DNA of 64,000 nt from Prosthecobacter vanneervenii (GCF_014203095.1 NZ_JACHIG010000012.1:124001-188000), one strand, 5' to 3'; shown: positions 15,167-24,585, counted from the stretch's first letter. Notes: generated by a model from the letters alone, not told the origin. Program-made: numbers and translations.

Positions 15167-16738
15167 ATGAATTATCCCGGCACGGACTACGACTTGGTTG
15201 TCATGGGCGGGGCGTTTTCAGGAGCTTCGGCAGCCCTGGTGCTCAAGCGCGAGCACCCGGAGATGCGCATCCTCATTGTGGAGCGCACGGTGGAGTTTGA
15301 CCGCAAGGTGGGGGAGAGCACCTCCGAGGTGGCGGGCTGCTTCCTCACCCGCGTGCTGCACCAGGGTGCGCACCTCAGCGCACGGCACTACCAGAAGCAC
15401 GGCCTGCGCATGTGGTTCTGCAAAACGCCACAGGATTCCGTGGATGATCTCACCGAGATCGGCCCGCGCTATCAGTCCCGCCTGCCCACTTTCCAGCTGG
15501 ACCGCGCCATCCTGGACGAGCACCTGCTGCAGGAAGCCTGCGACGCCGGATGCGAGCTCATGCGCCCGGCCACCCTCCGGAACATCGCCCTCTCCGAAGA
15601 CGAGTCCCCGCACACCATGGAGATCACCCCGCAGGGCGGGCAGCCGCGCACGGTGACCACGCGCTGGCTCATCGATGCCTCCGGCAAGGCCGCCGTGCTG
15701 GCCAAAAAGCTCGGGGTGCATCGCACCATGGAGAGCCTGCACCCCACCTCCTCCATCTGGTGCCGCTTCAGAAATGTGAACGGACTGGACAGCTACCAGA
15801 GCCGCAAGATGCACCCGAAGCTGATGCAAAACATGCGCGGGCTGCGCACCACGGCCACCAATCACCTCATGGGACGCGGCTGGTGGTGCTGGATCATCCC
15901 GCTCTCCGACGGCAGCTACAGCGTGGGCGTCACCTGGGACCGGCGCTTTTACGAGCCGCCGCAGGCCCCCACCCTGGTAGGCCGCCTGCAGGCCCATCTG
16001 AAGACGCACCCGGTGGGCCGTCTCATGTTTGACGAGGCCGTGCCAGATGAAGACGACACCTTCTACTACAAGAACCTGGCCTACCGCGCCGAGCGCATCG
16101 CCGGCAACCGCTGGGTCATGATCGGAGACGCCGCAGGGTTCATGGACCCGCTCTACAGCCACGGCCTGGACTACTGCGGGCACATGGTCTGCGCCGCCAC
16201 CGACCTCGTGGCACGGAACCTCGCCGGAGAAAACACCCAGGAGACCACCGACTACCTGAACATGGCCTACCCGCGCAGCTGGAGCCTGTGGTTCAACGCG
16301 CTCTACAAGGACAAGTACGCCTACATGGGAGACGCCGAGCTCATGAACGCCACCTTCCTGCTGGACCTGGCCACCTACTTCATCGGGCCCGTGCGTCTGG
16401 TGTATGCCCATCCCGACTACGAATGGCTGCGCATGCCCTATGACGGCCCCGCCGGCGGCGTGTTTGGCGCCTTCATGGCCTTCTACAACCGGCGCTTTGT
16501 CCACCTGGCGCAGGAGCGCCTGCGCAAGGGCATCTACGGCCACAAAAACAACGGCCATGTCTGGATGCCCCGCCAGAGCTTCTCCCCGGACACCAGTGCC
16601 ATGCGCCTGCTGTGGGAGGGGCTGAAAGTGTGGTTCAAAGCCGAAGTCACCACCTGGCTGGCCTCCAGCCGTGCCACAGCGCCTGAGATGAAGATGATGC
16701 CGGAGACACCGCCCATGCCCAAGCCTGCAGAGGCGTGA
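15167..16738 (+). CDS. Flavin-dependent halogenase-like oxidoreductase (tryptophan-halogenase family)
   Basis: A FAD-binding N-terminus (DYDLVVMGGAFSGASAA) is followed by the family GEST motif (VGESTSEVAG) and a KHGLRMWF region with a candidate catalytic Lys. The halogenase signature WxWxIP appears as WCWIIP near residue 240. A second FAD motif, RWVMIGDAAGFMDP, is present. Starting at the ATG at 15167 gives 523 residues; an ATG at 15098 would add 23. Halogenation of an aryl head, as in brominated xanthomonadins, is possible, but related enzymes also act as plain oxidoreductases. Confidence 0.82.
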   Translation: MNYPGTDYDLVVMGGAFSGASAALVLKREHPEMRILIVERTVEFDRKVGESTSEVAGCFLTRVLHQGAHLSARHYQKHGLRMWFCKTPQDSVDDLTEIGPRYQSRLPTFQLDRAILDEHLLQEACDAGCELMRPATLRNIALSEDESPHTMEITPQGGQPRTVTTRWLIDASGKAAVLAKKLGVHRTMESLHPTSSIWCRFRNVNGLDSYQSRKMHPKLMQNMRGLRTTATNHLMGRGWWCWIIPLSDGSYSVGVTWDRRFYEPPQAPTLVGRLQAHLKTHPVGRLMFDEAVPDEDDTFYYKNLAYRAERIAGNRWVMIGDAAGFMDPLYSHGLDYCGHMVCAATDLVARNLAGENTQETTDYLNMAYPRSWSLWFNALYKDKYAYMGDAELMNATFLLDLATYFIGPVRLVYAHPDYEWLRMPYDGPAGGVFGAFMAFYNRRFVHLAQERLRKGIYGHKNNGHVWMPRQSFSPDTSAMRLLWEGLKVWFKAEVTTWLASSRATAPEMKMMPETPPMPKPAEA

Positions 16739-16771
16739 GCATAGTGGTCCGCCTTCGGCGCATCGCTTCCC

Positions 16772-17527
16772 TCACTCCGCGATGAAAAACATCGCCGCAA
16801 AGGTGTTGGAGGTGAAGCGCACGCCGGGCTCGGGCTGGATGAGCATGCTGGAGATATCTCCGTCCAGATACAGCGCGTCCTCGCAGCCGAGGTGCAGAAA
16901 GCAGCGGCTGAGCTGGTGGAAGGTCACGCGGCCTTTCACGCCGTCCTCGCGGTCGCTCATCACAAAGACGATCTGCCCGTCTTTTTTGCGCACGCCCACG
17001 GCATTGCGCAGGCGCTTGTTGGGTGAGTTTTCACGGAAGGCGGGATGCATCACGCCCCGGCGCAGCAGCAGTGGGCCGGACTGCGTGGCCAGTCGGGGCC
17101 TGAGCCCGCTGCGGGCGTACTCCTCCGCATCCATCACACCGGGTCCGGTTTGATCATCCAGGTAAAAGACGCCGTTGGGCTTGAGGTAAAAATTGCCCTC
17201 TCCTGCCTTCAGATTCAGCGGCACCAGCTCCTGTCCCACGCAGATGGTCAGACCGCAGGGCCGGGGCCCGTGCTCGTAGATGCCTGCATTGGTGGCAAAG
17301 AGAATGTGCCTGCCACGTGCGGCCAGCTGGCGGCTCAGGCCATTGAAATCGTGCAACGGCTTTCCGCCTTCATCCAGCCAGGCCAGTTGCAGGCGCGGCC
17401 TGTCGTCCTTGTCCACCCGGTAGATCAGATAGCTCCCGCCTTCGTAGTCCAGCATTTCGGCGCCATGCAGAGAGGCGGTGAGGAAGGCGCAGGCCAGAAG
17501 GGGAAGCAGCCGGAGGGGGAAGATCAT
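16772..17527 (-). CDS. Secreted phosphodiester glycosidase-like protein (DUF2233/NAGPA domain)
   Basis: Starting at 17527 gives 251 residues with a signal peptide (about 1-23). Domain motifs include [47 protein letters not shown] and the [12 protein letters not shown] block, as in the N-acetylglucosamine-1-phosphodiester glycosidase family. A longer open frame continues upstream but has no domain sense because it lies antisense to aroC. The enzyme probably cleaves a sugar-phosphodiester outside the inner membrane. The substrate is unknown. Confidence 0.85.
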   Translation of the reverse strand: MIFPLRLLPLLACAFLTASLHGAEMLDYEGGSYLIYRVDKDDRPRLQLAWLDEGGKPLHDFNGLSRQLAARGRHILFATNAGIYEHGPRPCGLTICVGQELVPLNLKAGEGNFYLKPNGVFYLDDQTGPGVMDAEEYARSGLRPRLATQSGPLLLRRGVMHPAFRENSPNKRLRNAVGVRKKDGQIVFVMSDREDGVKGRVTFHQLSRCFLHLGCEDALYLDGDISSMLIQPEPGVRFTSNTFAAMFFIAE

Positions 17528-17641
17528 GCCATAGGATGCCGGAATCAGCATCAGCATGCAATTCTCGAAAAGGCGGATGCCCGAACTCCCGCACGAAGAA
17601 CCCTTGAACCCGGGGCGGATTGCCGCATGATGCGCCCCCAC

Positions 17642-18727
17642 ATGTCCAGCAGTCTCGGCACACTTTTCCGCATCAGCACCTGGGGCGAATCCCATGGCCC
17701 CGGCGTCGGCGTCGTCATCGACGGCTGCCCGCCGCGCATCCCCCTCACCGTGGAGGACATCCAGGCGGAGCTGGACCGCCGCCGCCCTGGCCAGAGCAAG
17801 ATCGTGACCCCCCGCAAGGAGGACGACAAGGCCGAGATCCTTTCCGGCGTGCTGGATGGCCTCACGCTCGGCACGCCGATCGGCATCCTGGTGCGCAATA
17901 CCGACCAGCGCCCCTCCGCCTACACGGAGATGCAGCAGGCCTACCGCCCCAGCCACGCCGACTACACCTATGACGCCAAGTACGGCATCCGCGCCGTCTC
18001 CGGCGGCGGGCGCTCCAGCGCACGCGAGACCATCGGCCGCGTGGCCGCAGGCGCGATCGCACGCAAGGTGCTGCAGCAGACGCTGGGTGGCTACGAGTGC
18101 CTGGCCTACGTGAAGACCGTGCAGAATATCGAGGCCACCGTGCCCGCTGCGGCGGAGCTGACCTCCGCGCTGATCGAGTCCAACATCGTCCGCACCTGCG
18201 ACCCCGTGGCGGCGGAGAAGATGATCGAGCTGATCGAAAAAATCCGCACCGAGGGCAACAGCGTGGGCGGCATCATCGAGTGCGTGGTACGCGGCGTGCC
18301 CCCCGGACTGGGCGAGCCCGTGTTTGACAAGCTGGAGGCCGATCTGGCCAAGGCCATGATGAGCCTGCCTGCCAGCAAGGGCTTTGAAATCGGCAGCGGC
18401 TTTGGCGGCACCACGCTGACGGGCCTGCAGCACAACGACGAGTTTTACATGGACGGCGACAAGGTACGTACGCGCACGAACCGCAGCGGCGGCATCCAGG
18501 GCGGCATCAGCAACGGGGAGGAGATCGTCTTCCGCGTGGCCTTCAAGCCCACCGCCACCGTGCTGCGCGAGCAGAAGACCGTGACCAACACCCACGAAGA
18601 CACCACCCTGGCCGCCCGCGGCCGCCACGATCCCTGCGTGCTGCCACGCGCCGTGCCGATGGTGGAGGCCATGGTGCATCTGGTGCTGGCAGACCACTTC
18701 CTGCGCCAGCGCTCCCAGATGGGCTGA
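17642..18727 (+). CDS. aroC: Chorismate synthase
   Basis: AroC converts 5-enolpyruvylshikimate-3-phosphate to chorismate with reduced FMN, the last step of the shikimate pathway. The signatures [45 protein letters not shown] and [17 protein letters not shown] are present (shown in parts). From ATG 17642 the protein is 361 residues, the usual length; an in-frame ATG at 17627 is an alternative. Chorismate also feeds 4-hydroxybenzoate used by aryl-polyene pathways, which may explain proximity to the cluster or be coincidence. Confidence 0.96.
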   Translation: MSSSLGTLFRISTWGESHGPGVGVVIDGCPPRIPLTVEDIQAELDRRRPGQSKIVTPRKEDDKAEILSGVLDGLTLGTPIGILVRNTDQRPSAYTEMQQAYRPSHADYTYDAKYGIRAVSGGGRSSARETIGRVAAGAIARKVLQQTLGGYECLAYVKTVQNIEATVPAAAELTSALIESNIVRTCDPVAAEKMIELIEKIRTEGNSVGGIIECVVRGVPPGLGEPVFDKLEADLAKAMMSLPASKGFEIGSGFGGTTLTGLQHNDEFYMDGDKVRTRTNRSGGIQGGISNGEEIVFRVAFKPTATVLREQKTVTNTHEDTTLAARGRHDPCVLPRAVPMVEAMVHLVLADHFLRQRSQMG

Positions 18728-18731
18728 GGCT

Positions 18732-19379
18732 ATGCGCTGGATCGTCTGTCTCCTGATGGCAGCAGCAGCCACCTGTGCGGCTGCGCCGAGGCAGCTGCCG
18801 ATGACACCCTGGTTTGACGGCCGCCTTTTCCCAGCGGAGGGGATTCTCGTCGGCGTGGTGCAGGAGGTTTCCTCCGAACTCAAGCGCTCGGTTTCGGAGA
18901 TCGTTTTGGAGGAATCCTGCACGCTGAAAGTGGAGTCTCTCATGGGCGCAGCGCAGGACATGTCAGGAGAGGGCAGCGTGAGGCTCACGGCGAAGCACAC
19001 TCGCGATCCCTACCAGCAGCCCGAGGATGACTGGGGGCTGCTGAGCCACCTGACCCGAGGGCAGCGCGTGGTGGTCTGGCTGCACCGCTACGAAGGCCTG
19101 CTCGTCTTTGGCAGCAGTGCGCTGGTGGCGCTGAATGAGCAGACGCAGGCCCTGCCGGAGATCCTGCGCCGCACGAGATCGCAGGCCTCACGCCTGAGCC
19201 GCGCTGACCTGAGGGTTTTCAAGGCAGCCAGCCCCCTGCTCCATGCCCAGGCCTTGGATGCTGCCGGCATGACGTCTCTTGAAGAAGCCGAAGGCACATC
19301 TGCCGATGCACTCGTCGGGGTCTGCGTGGCCACGGTGCTGGGGCTGGTGTGGCTGTGCGACTTTTTGCGGCGGCGGTAG
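18732..19379 (+). CDS. Exported protein of unknown function with C-terminal membrane anchor
   Basis: The 215-residue product begins with a signal peptide (MRWIVCLLMAAAATCAAA) and ends with a hydrophobic segment (about 193-209) followed by CDFLRRR, so it should span the inner membrane once after processing. The middle contains LTRGQRVVVWLHRYEG, typical of small beta-rich domains. I do not recognise a family. It starts 4 nt after the aroC stop and is probably cotranscribed with it. Confidence 0.7.
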   Translation: MRWIVCLLMAAAATCAAAPRQLPMTPWFDGRLFPAEGILVGVVQEVSSELKRSVSEIVLEESCTLKVESLMGAAQDMSGEGSVRLTAKHTRDPYQQPEDDWGLLSHLTRGQRVVVWLHRYEGLLVFGSSALVALNEQTQALPEILRRTRSQASRLSRADLRVFKAASPLLHAQALDAAGMTSLEEAEGTSADALVGVCVATVLGLVWLCDFLRRR

Positions 19380-19463
19380 CAGACACCGCGCCCCTGCAAT
19401 CCGATAGACAAGCACGGGCGCTCGCGTTAAACCTCGCCCGATCGAATCTCACCCAACCCACTC

Positions 19464-20183
19464 ATGAAATTGAATCTCGCCCTCGCCGCCCTGTTCGCCG
19501 CCGTCTCCTTCGCCAGCGCGGAGGAAAAGCAAATCTTCAACGGCAAAGACCTCACCGGCTGGGAGGGCAACAAGGACCTCTGGAGCGTGCAGGACGGCAC
19601 CATCACCGGCAAGACCCCTGCCGACCCCGCCAATCCGGCCAAGAGCATCCTCAAGCACAACACCTTCCTCGTCTGGAAAGGCGGCACGGTTTCCGACTTT
19701 GAGCTGACCTTCCAGTACCGCATCGAAAAAGGAAACTCCGGCCTGCAGTACCGCAGCAAGGAGCTGCCTGCCGGCGAAAACGGCCCCATCATCTCCGGCT
19801 ACCAGGCCGACTTTGAGGCTGGCAAGACCTACAGCGGCATCCTCTACGAAGAGCGCGGCCGTGGCATCCTGGCCAAGCGCGGCGAAAAGACCGTGATCAA
19901 GCCCGCAGCCGATGGCGGCAAGAAGGCCGTGGTGGAAGTGACCGGCAGCGTGAGCGACAGCGCCGCCGTGCAGGCCGCCATCAAGCACGAGGACTGGAAC
20001 GAGTACCGCATCGTGGCCAAGGGCAACCATGTGCAGCATTTCATCAATGGCATGCAGACCGTGGACGTGACGGACGAAGACGCCGCCAACGCCCCCAAGG
20101 AAGGCCTGCTGGCCCTGCAAATCCACGCCGGCCCGCCAATGGTCGTGCAGTTCAAAAACTTCAAGCTCGTCGAAACGAAATAG
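19464..20183 (+). CDS. DUF1080 family secreted protein (3-keto-disaccharide hydrolase-like)
   Basis: After a signal peptide (about 1-19) comes a single DUF1080 domain with IFNGKDLTGWEGNKDLWSV, YRIEKGNSGLQYRSKE, DWNEYRIVAKGNHVQHFING and a terminal MVVQFKNFKLVE. The family has a concanavalin-like fold. Members in Planctomycetota and Verrucomicrobiota are numerous, and some hydrolyse 3-keto-glycosides. At 239 residues it is the normal single-domain length. It is alone, so substrate assignment is not possible here. Confidence 0.9.
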   Translation: MKLNLALAALFAAVSFASAEEKQIFNGKDLTGWEGNKDLWSVQDGTITGKTPADPANPAKSILKHNTFLVWKGGTVSDFELTFQYRIEKGNSGLQYRSKELPAGENGPIISGYQADFEAGKTYSGILYEERGRGILAKRGEKTVIKPAADGGKKAVVEVTGSVSDSAAVQAAIKHEDWNEYRIVAKGNHVQHFINGMQTVDVTDEDAANAPKEGLLALQIHAGPPMVVQFKNFKLVETK

Positions 20184-20205
20184 CCGTGCTTAGTTGGCCG
20201 CTGTC

Positions 20206-20925
20206 ATGACCCGACTGCTCTCCATCACGCTCTTTCTCCTGACCTTCGGCCTGGCCCTTCCGGCTGTGGCAGACACCGAATACCTCGTCGTCAGCGGCGG
20301 GCCTGCGGTGCGTCAGTTTGAGGACCTGCGCAAGCCTGGAGAGCAGCATGACCGCTGGTGGGGAAACTTCATCCGCACCGCCCGCGTGCGCATGCAGGAG
20401 ATCCACAACACCGCGCCTGCGGGCACACGCATCACCTGGCTGGTGTATCGGGACGGCTACGTGCGCCGCTCCGCCGCCGAGCACCAGCCGCTGACGCAGA
20501 ATGTGGAGTCCGTGCCGAAGGCCTACCCTTATATCAACCTCGTTTGGTTCCGCAGCGCCGACGAGCTCATCCATTACATCAACCACGGCGCGGCTGGTCG
20601 CGGCGGGCTCAAGATCTCCGGCTTTGAGTACTTTGGCCACTCCAACAAGTACAGCTTCATGTTTGACTACAGCTCAGACACGTATGCCACTTCAACAGCC
20701 TGGCTGCACCAGAACGACCTGCACAAGCTCAGCCGCTGGGCCTTCAGCAGCAAGGCCTACTGCCAGAGCTGGGGCTGCCACACGGCGGAGAGTTTCAGCA
20801 AGGCATGGAAACGCGCCACCGGCACCTTCATGGTCGGCGCCTTGGGCAAAACCGACTACTCCGACATGCACCTGCGCGACTGGCATGTGGGCCTCTCCAG
20901 CGGAAGCCGCTGGGTGAAGCGCTAA
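20206..20925 (+). CDS. Secreted protein with possible clan-CD-like His/Cys dyad
   Basis: The ATG at 20206 gives 239 residues with a signal peptide ending near LPAVADTEY. The domain has alternating strands and helices. FEYFGHSNKYSFMFDYSS carries a His about 50 residues before a Cys in AYCQSWGCHTAESFS, an arrangement resembling caspase/CHAT-type cysteine peptidases. This family link is inferred from spacing and hydrophobic context only. An in-frame TTG at 20194 precedes the ATG and is less likely. It stands alone before a repeat block. Confidence 0.65.
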   Translation: MTRLLSITLFLLTFGLALPAVADTEYLVVSGGPAVRQFEDLRKPGEQHDRWWGNFIRTARVRMQEIHNTAPAGTRITWLVYRDGYVRRSAAEHQPLTQNVESVPKAYPYINLVWFRSADELIHYINHGAAGRGGLKISGFEYFGHSNKYSFMFDYSSDTYATSTAWLHQNDLHKLSRWAFSSKAYCQSWGCHTAESFSKAWKRATGTFMVGALGKTDYSDMHLRDWHVGLSSGSRWVKR

Positions 20926-20951
20926 GACCGGGTGTGTTTCGGAGCTGATGA

Positions 20952-21245
20952 CGTAGGATGGGTGTGGCGACAGCCCGCCCGTCCATCAGCGTGCTGTTAG
21001 CACCACGGCGTAGGAATGCGCTGATGGTCGGGCGGTTTGGCGGAGGAGCGGTCGAGCAGGCGTGCGCTCTCGACGCCAAACACACCCCAACCTACGACCG
21101 GAGTGCCACGCGCCCGCGCACACGGCACAGCCCTGCAGACCGGTCTCAGCTGATTGTGCTGTTAGCACCACGGCGTGCGGACGTCCTGACAGTCGGGCGG
21201 TTTGGCGGAGAGAGCGGTTGCGCTGCCAAACACATCCAACCTAAG
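20952..21245. repeat. Core palindromic repeat with partial tandem second copy
   Basis: CGTAGGATGGGTGTGGCGAC starts an imperfect palindrome that closes with CAAACACACCCCAACCTACG. It is followed by the GAGTGCCACGCGCCCGCGCA tail and a TCTCAGCTGATTGTG end matching the MITE terminus at 27840. A second partial copy follows from 21159 and shares the GTGCTGTTAGCACCACGGCG junction. This fills the 331-nt gap between the two genes; nothing else was seen in it. Confidence 0.8.
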
Positions 21246-21256
21246 CCCAGAGAGCG

Positions 21257-22828
21257 TCACCGCACTGGCGTCCACTTCAGGCGGTAAAAATACCGGCTGG
21301 CACTCTGAGGGGGCTGCCAGGTGTAGGTATAGGCGGGCGTGGTGTCCGCCATGCGGAAGGTCAGCTCCGTGGTCCAGCCGCTGACGAGATCCGGCGAGCT
21401 CTCGATGGTGTAGCTCAGATACGGGTCCAGGCTGGAGGCGGCGAGCTGCCACTGGCTGCCGGAGAACTGCGGTGCCAGCGCCGGGCCGCCGCCCAGCTGC
21501 GCGTCCCAGGCCAGGCCGTAGGCGCGGTTGTTGGTGGCCGAGGTGACGACCAGCATGTACTGCCCCGGCGGCAGGTTATAGGCAAAGACATGCTCCACAT
21601 TGTCCACCGTGCTGGCAGAGGTGTAGAGAGCACTGGCCCCTGGCGTGAAGTTGGTGGAGGCATACAGCGCCAGATCGAGATTCGACAAGCTGCTGCTATA
21701 CGCGCCTCCGTTGAATCCGGTGATGCTGCGGTGCCAGGTGATGGCGGCGGAAAAGGTGGTGGCATAGCGCCCGGCGGGGATGCTGAAGAAGTAGCGCCGC
21801 CCGGCGGCATTGTTGGTCGTGGTGTTGTAGTCCCAGCCGCGCGAGGGCACCTCGGTGCTGGTGGAGTAGCCACGCTGCCCCGCCTGCTGGATGTAATAGG
21901 CATTGCGGATGTTCAGCTCCCCCGCGCCAAAGACGGCGTCATACGGCGCGCTGGTGCTCAGGCGCTGCCACTGGGGCAGGTTCTGCTTGGACGCGCCTGC
22001 AATCATCTGCGCCTTGATGGCCTGCGGCTTCTGCGCGTTCGCATTCCCGGTGGCGATGGCAGACTGAAGCAGCGCGGCAGCACTGCCCGCGATGGTGGGC
22101 GAGGCGTAGCTGGTTTCCCCCACGTTGACCACGAGGTCCGGCTTCATGCGCCCGCTGCCGTCCGTGTTGGTGCCGCCCCGGCTGTGCAGGCCGCTGCGCA
22201 GCCCGGCGGTCAGCGCGTGGTAGTTGTTTCCCAGCAGGGCGGGCATGGGGTCGGTATTGTTGTTCAGCGGCACGGCCACCAGCGTGCCGTCCCGGTTGAT
22301 CATGAAGTCCAGGCTGCGCAGCAGCTGCGGGTCGGTGGTGGCGTCGGTGCTGCCGATCCAGCTGTGGTTCTGCACCCGCCCGGGAAAGGTGGGCGGGGAG
22401 GTGCCTGTGTAAAGACGGTTAAGAAAATCTGTGGCCGTATAGACGTGCACCTCCGTGCTGCCCTGGGAGATGCCGCTGCCGTTGGCGTAGTAGTAATAGG
22501 CCACGCTCTGCGCATGGCTCAGCACCACCCCGGCGGTGGACTCTGCGTAAAAGGTGATGCCCGCGTACGGCGATGCCCCAGCAAACGCGCCCGGCCCGCC
22601 TGCCTGCGGCAGATAGTTGGGCGGGGAGGTCTGGTCATTGGCCTCCGACTGCAGCAGAATGACGCCCGCCCCGGTGGGCACGGAGGCCCCCAGCTCCGTG
22701 GCCAGCTGGGTGTAGCCGATGTCGTCCCGCCAGTCCGCGTGCACGAGCCCCTGCCCCGCCAGCAGCAGCGCCGCAGCCATGCCGAGGCAGGTGCGGGTGG
22801 AACGGTGAAACTGTTGGGTGAAGGACAT
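21257..22828 (-). CDS. Secreted subtilisin-like (S8) serine protease variant
   Basis: The ATG at 22828 gives 523 residues with a signal peptide (to about AGQGLVHA). The S8 serine motif is ETSYASPTIAGSAAALLQ. A His in VVLSHAQSVAYYYY and a PTGAGVILLQSEAND segment fit the other S8 blocks, but a Glu stands where Asp is expected. The C-terminus (LSYTIESSPDLVSGWTTEL…YFYRLKW) is a beta-domain common on secreted verrucomicrobial proteins. It is probably active on extracellular protein, though the changed acidic residue leaves doubt. Confidence 0.75.
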   Translation of the reverse strand: MSFTQQFHRSTRTCLGMAAALLLAGQGLVHADWRDDIGYTQLATELGASVPTGAGVILLQSEANDQTSPPNYLPQAGGPGAFAGASPYAGITFYAESTAGVVLSHAQSVAYYYYANGSGISQGSTEVHVYTATDFLNRLYTGTSPPTFPGRVQNHSWIGSTDATTDPQLLRSLDFMINRDGTLVAVPLNNNTDPMPALLGNNYHALTAGLRSGLHSRGGTNTDGSGRMKPDLVVNVGETSYASPTIAGSAAALLQSAIATGNANAQKPQAIKAQMIAGASKQNLPQWQRLSTSAPYDAVFGAGELNIRNAYYIQQAGQRGYSTSTEVPSRGWDYNTTTNNAAGRRYFFSIPAGRYATTFSAAITWHRSITGFNGGAYSSSLSNLDLALYASTNFTPGASALYTSASTVDNVEHVFAYNLPPGQYMLVVTSATNNRAYGLAWDAQLGGGPALAPQFSGSQWQLAASSLDPYLSYTIESSPDLVSGWTTELTFRMADTTPAYTYTWQPPQSASRYFYRLKWTPVR

Positions 22829-22868
22829 GCAGCGGGGTAATGACAGCGGAGATGGCGCGGACGTTAAC

Positions 22869-22908
22869 AAAAAAAGACCGCCGGGGTTTGCCCGACGGTC
22901 TCTTTTTT
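22869..22908 (-). terminator. Intrinsic terminator after the peroxiredoxin gene
   Basis: GACCGCCGGG-GTTT-GCCCGACGGTC-type stem (22876-22900) is flanked by an A-run on the left (a U-run in the minus-strand transcript) and by TCTTTTTT on the right. It lies 35 nt downstream of the peroxiredoxin stop and upstream of the protease start. The symmetry allows action in both directions. Confidence 0.85.
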
Positions 22909-22942
22909 GAAACAACTTTGAAACCGGCGGCCCGGCTCCGCC

Positions 22943-23467
22943 TTACTTCGTCTCAGCGAGCACGCGCTTGATGTCGGCGGCCTGCTGGTCGGTGGCGGCC
23001 TGGTAGTCCTGCCACACCACATTGCCGTTCTTGATCAGGAAGCAGCTGCGCTTGGCCAGGGAGAGCAGCCCCTTGGCCATCTTTTCCACCTTGAAGGCGG
23101 CCACGATCTTGCCTTCCGGATCGGCGATCAGGTCATACGGCAGGGTGAACTTGTCCTTGAAGGCCTTCTGCGACTCCGCCTTGTCAAAGCTCACGCCCAG
23201 CACCTGCACGCCCTCTTTGGAGAGGTCGGCAAAGGCATCGCGCAGGGAGCAGGCCTGCTTGGTGCAGCCGGGGGTGTCGGCCTTGGGATAGAAGAAGACC
23301 ACGGTGGGGCCTTTCTTGTACACGTCGGCAAAGTTCACCGTGGCACCGTCCTGGTTGATGCCGGACACGGCGGGTGCGGGGTAGCTGACTTTTTCCCCCT
23401 GGCCGGCATTGGCGATGCCGAAGAGGGCGTGGAAGATGGCGGTGAGCATGAGGAGGCGCGTTTTCAT
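22943..23467 (-). CDS. Exported peroxiredoxin (Bcp/AhpC-TSA family)
   Basis: The 174-residue protein has a signal peptide (about 1-21) and a peroxiredoxin domain with TVVFFYPKADTPGCTKQACSL (shown in two parts here: the peroxidatic Cys in TPGC and a resolving Cys five residues later in QAC), typical of the Bcp subgroup. It reduces peroxides using thiol donors outside the cytoplasm. It lies 22 nt downstream of the cytochrome/LRR protein gene on the same strand. A strong terminator follows. Confidence 0.93.
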   Translation of the reverse strand: MKTRLLMLTAIFHALFGIANAGQGEKVSYPAPAVSGINQDGATVNFADVYKKGPTVVFFYPKADTPGCTKQACSLRDAFADLSKEGVQVLGVSFDKAESQKAFKDKFTLPYDLIADPEGKIVAAFKVEKMAKGLLSLAKRSCFLIKNGNVVWQDYQAATDQQAADIKRVLAETK

Positions 23468-23489
23468 AGGAGGTTACGGATGGGTTGGG

Positions 23490-24455
23490 TTATTCGATGC
23501 TGGCTTTCAGGCCGGGGATGGCAGCGGTCAGCTGCTTTACGCCGGCCGGGGTGGCTTTGGACTGCCAGAGATGTACGCTCTTGAGGCTCTTGATCTTGGC
23601 CAGGTGCTTCAGCCCGGCATCCGTCACCTCGGTGCCAAAGAGGTTGATGGACTCGACCTTCTTCAGCCCGATCAGAGCCTCCAGCCCGGCATCGGTGATC
23701 TTGGTCTGGCGCAGGTCCAGCGTGACGAGGCGCGGCATCTGGCCCACAGATTTCAGGGCAGCGTCAGTGACCACGGTGCGGCCCAGATCCAGCTGCACGA
23801 TGTTGTCCTTGATCGGCAGGATGGCGGCCACCTTGGCGTCGTCGCACTTGGACACCCCGGTGAGGAAGTCCACACGCACCAGCGGGCTGTCCACCTTGAC
23901 GGGGGAGACCTGGGCCCCGGCGGCCTTGGCCTTGGCCAGCAGGTCGTCCGAGAGCGGCTTCACGTCCTTTTCCAGCGCGGCGTAAAAGAGGTCATGCGGG
24001 CGGGGTTTGTAGGGTTTGGCAGACTCCGTCATGGCCCCTGCGGGCATGCCTTCCACGCTGCCCACCCAGCCGCCAAAGTTGGCCCCTTCTTCGATCCACT
24101 TCTTCAGCAGGGCGATCTCCTCCTTGGTCAGGTCGTCGCCTTTGGAGGGCATGTGGCCGTCATCATCCTTGGGCAGCATCACGGACTCATAGATGCCGCT
24201 CTTGGAGGGGTCGCCGGGGGTCAGCACGGGGCCGTTTTCACTGCCCTTGAGGATGGCCCAGGAGGCGTCCAGACGCAGACCAGCCTTGGGCTCCTTTTTC
24301 TGGCCGTTGACCACGGCGGGGGCCTTGTGGCAATCCACGCATTTTTTGGTAATTGCAGGCAGCAAATCCTTTTCGAAATTGACCGCTGCCTGCACGGAAG
24401 ACGCTGCCAGTGCACAGAGGGCAAAAGAGGTGGAACGGAGCACAAATGAGGGCAT
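23490..24455 (-). CDS. Secreted c-type cytochrome with leucine-rich repeats
   Basis: The ATG at 24455 gives 321 residues with a signal peptide (to AASSVQA). A planctomycete-type cytochrome c domain carries the haem motif CVDCH near residue 40 and a distal Met candidate in HMPSKGDDLT. Residues about 215-321 form leucine-rich repeats (LVTLDLRQTKITDAGLEAL and similar). It probably anchors electron transfer to protein-protein contacts in the periplasm. It is divergent from glgC and upstream of the peroxiredoxin gene, probably one transcript. Confidence 0.88.
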   Translation of the reverse strand: MPSFVLRSTSFALCALAASSVQAAVNFEKDLLPAITKKCVDCHKAPAVVNGQKKEPKAGLRLDASWAILKGSENGPVLTPGDPSKSGIYESVMLPKDDDGHMPSKGDDLTKEEIALLKKWIEEGANFGGWVGSVEGMPAGAMTESAKPYKPRPHDLFYAALEKDVKPLSDDLLAKAKAAGAQVSPVKVDSPLVRVDFLTGVSKCDDAKVAAILPIKDNIVQLDLGRTVVTDAALKSVGQMPRLVTLDLRQTKITDAGLEALIGLKKVESINLFGTEVTDAGLKHLAKIKSLKSVHLWQSKATPAGVKQLTAAIPGLKASIE

Positions 24456-24585
24456 GAGGTTGGTGGAGGTAAATGGACTAGGGATGATAGGCGAGGCGCG
24501 TCTGCCTGTGTATTTATAAGGGCAGGGATAACGCTTGCTTGTCCTCCTTGTTTCAGAGAAATAGTCACAACCCCCACCACGGACC

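Noticed and set aside
17528..19000. Upstream extension of the phosphodiester glycosidase frame
   Set aside because: It lies antisense to aroC and the following gene and carries no domain; the signal peptide sets the start at 17527.
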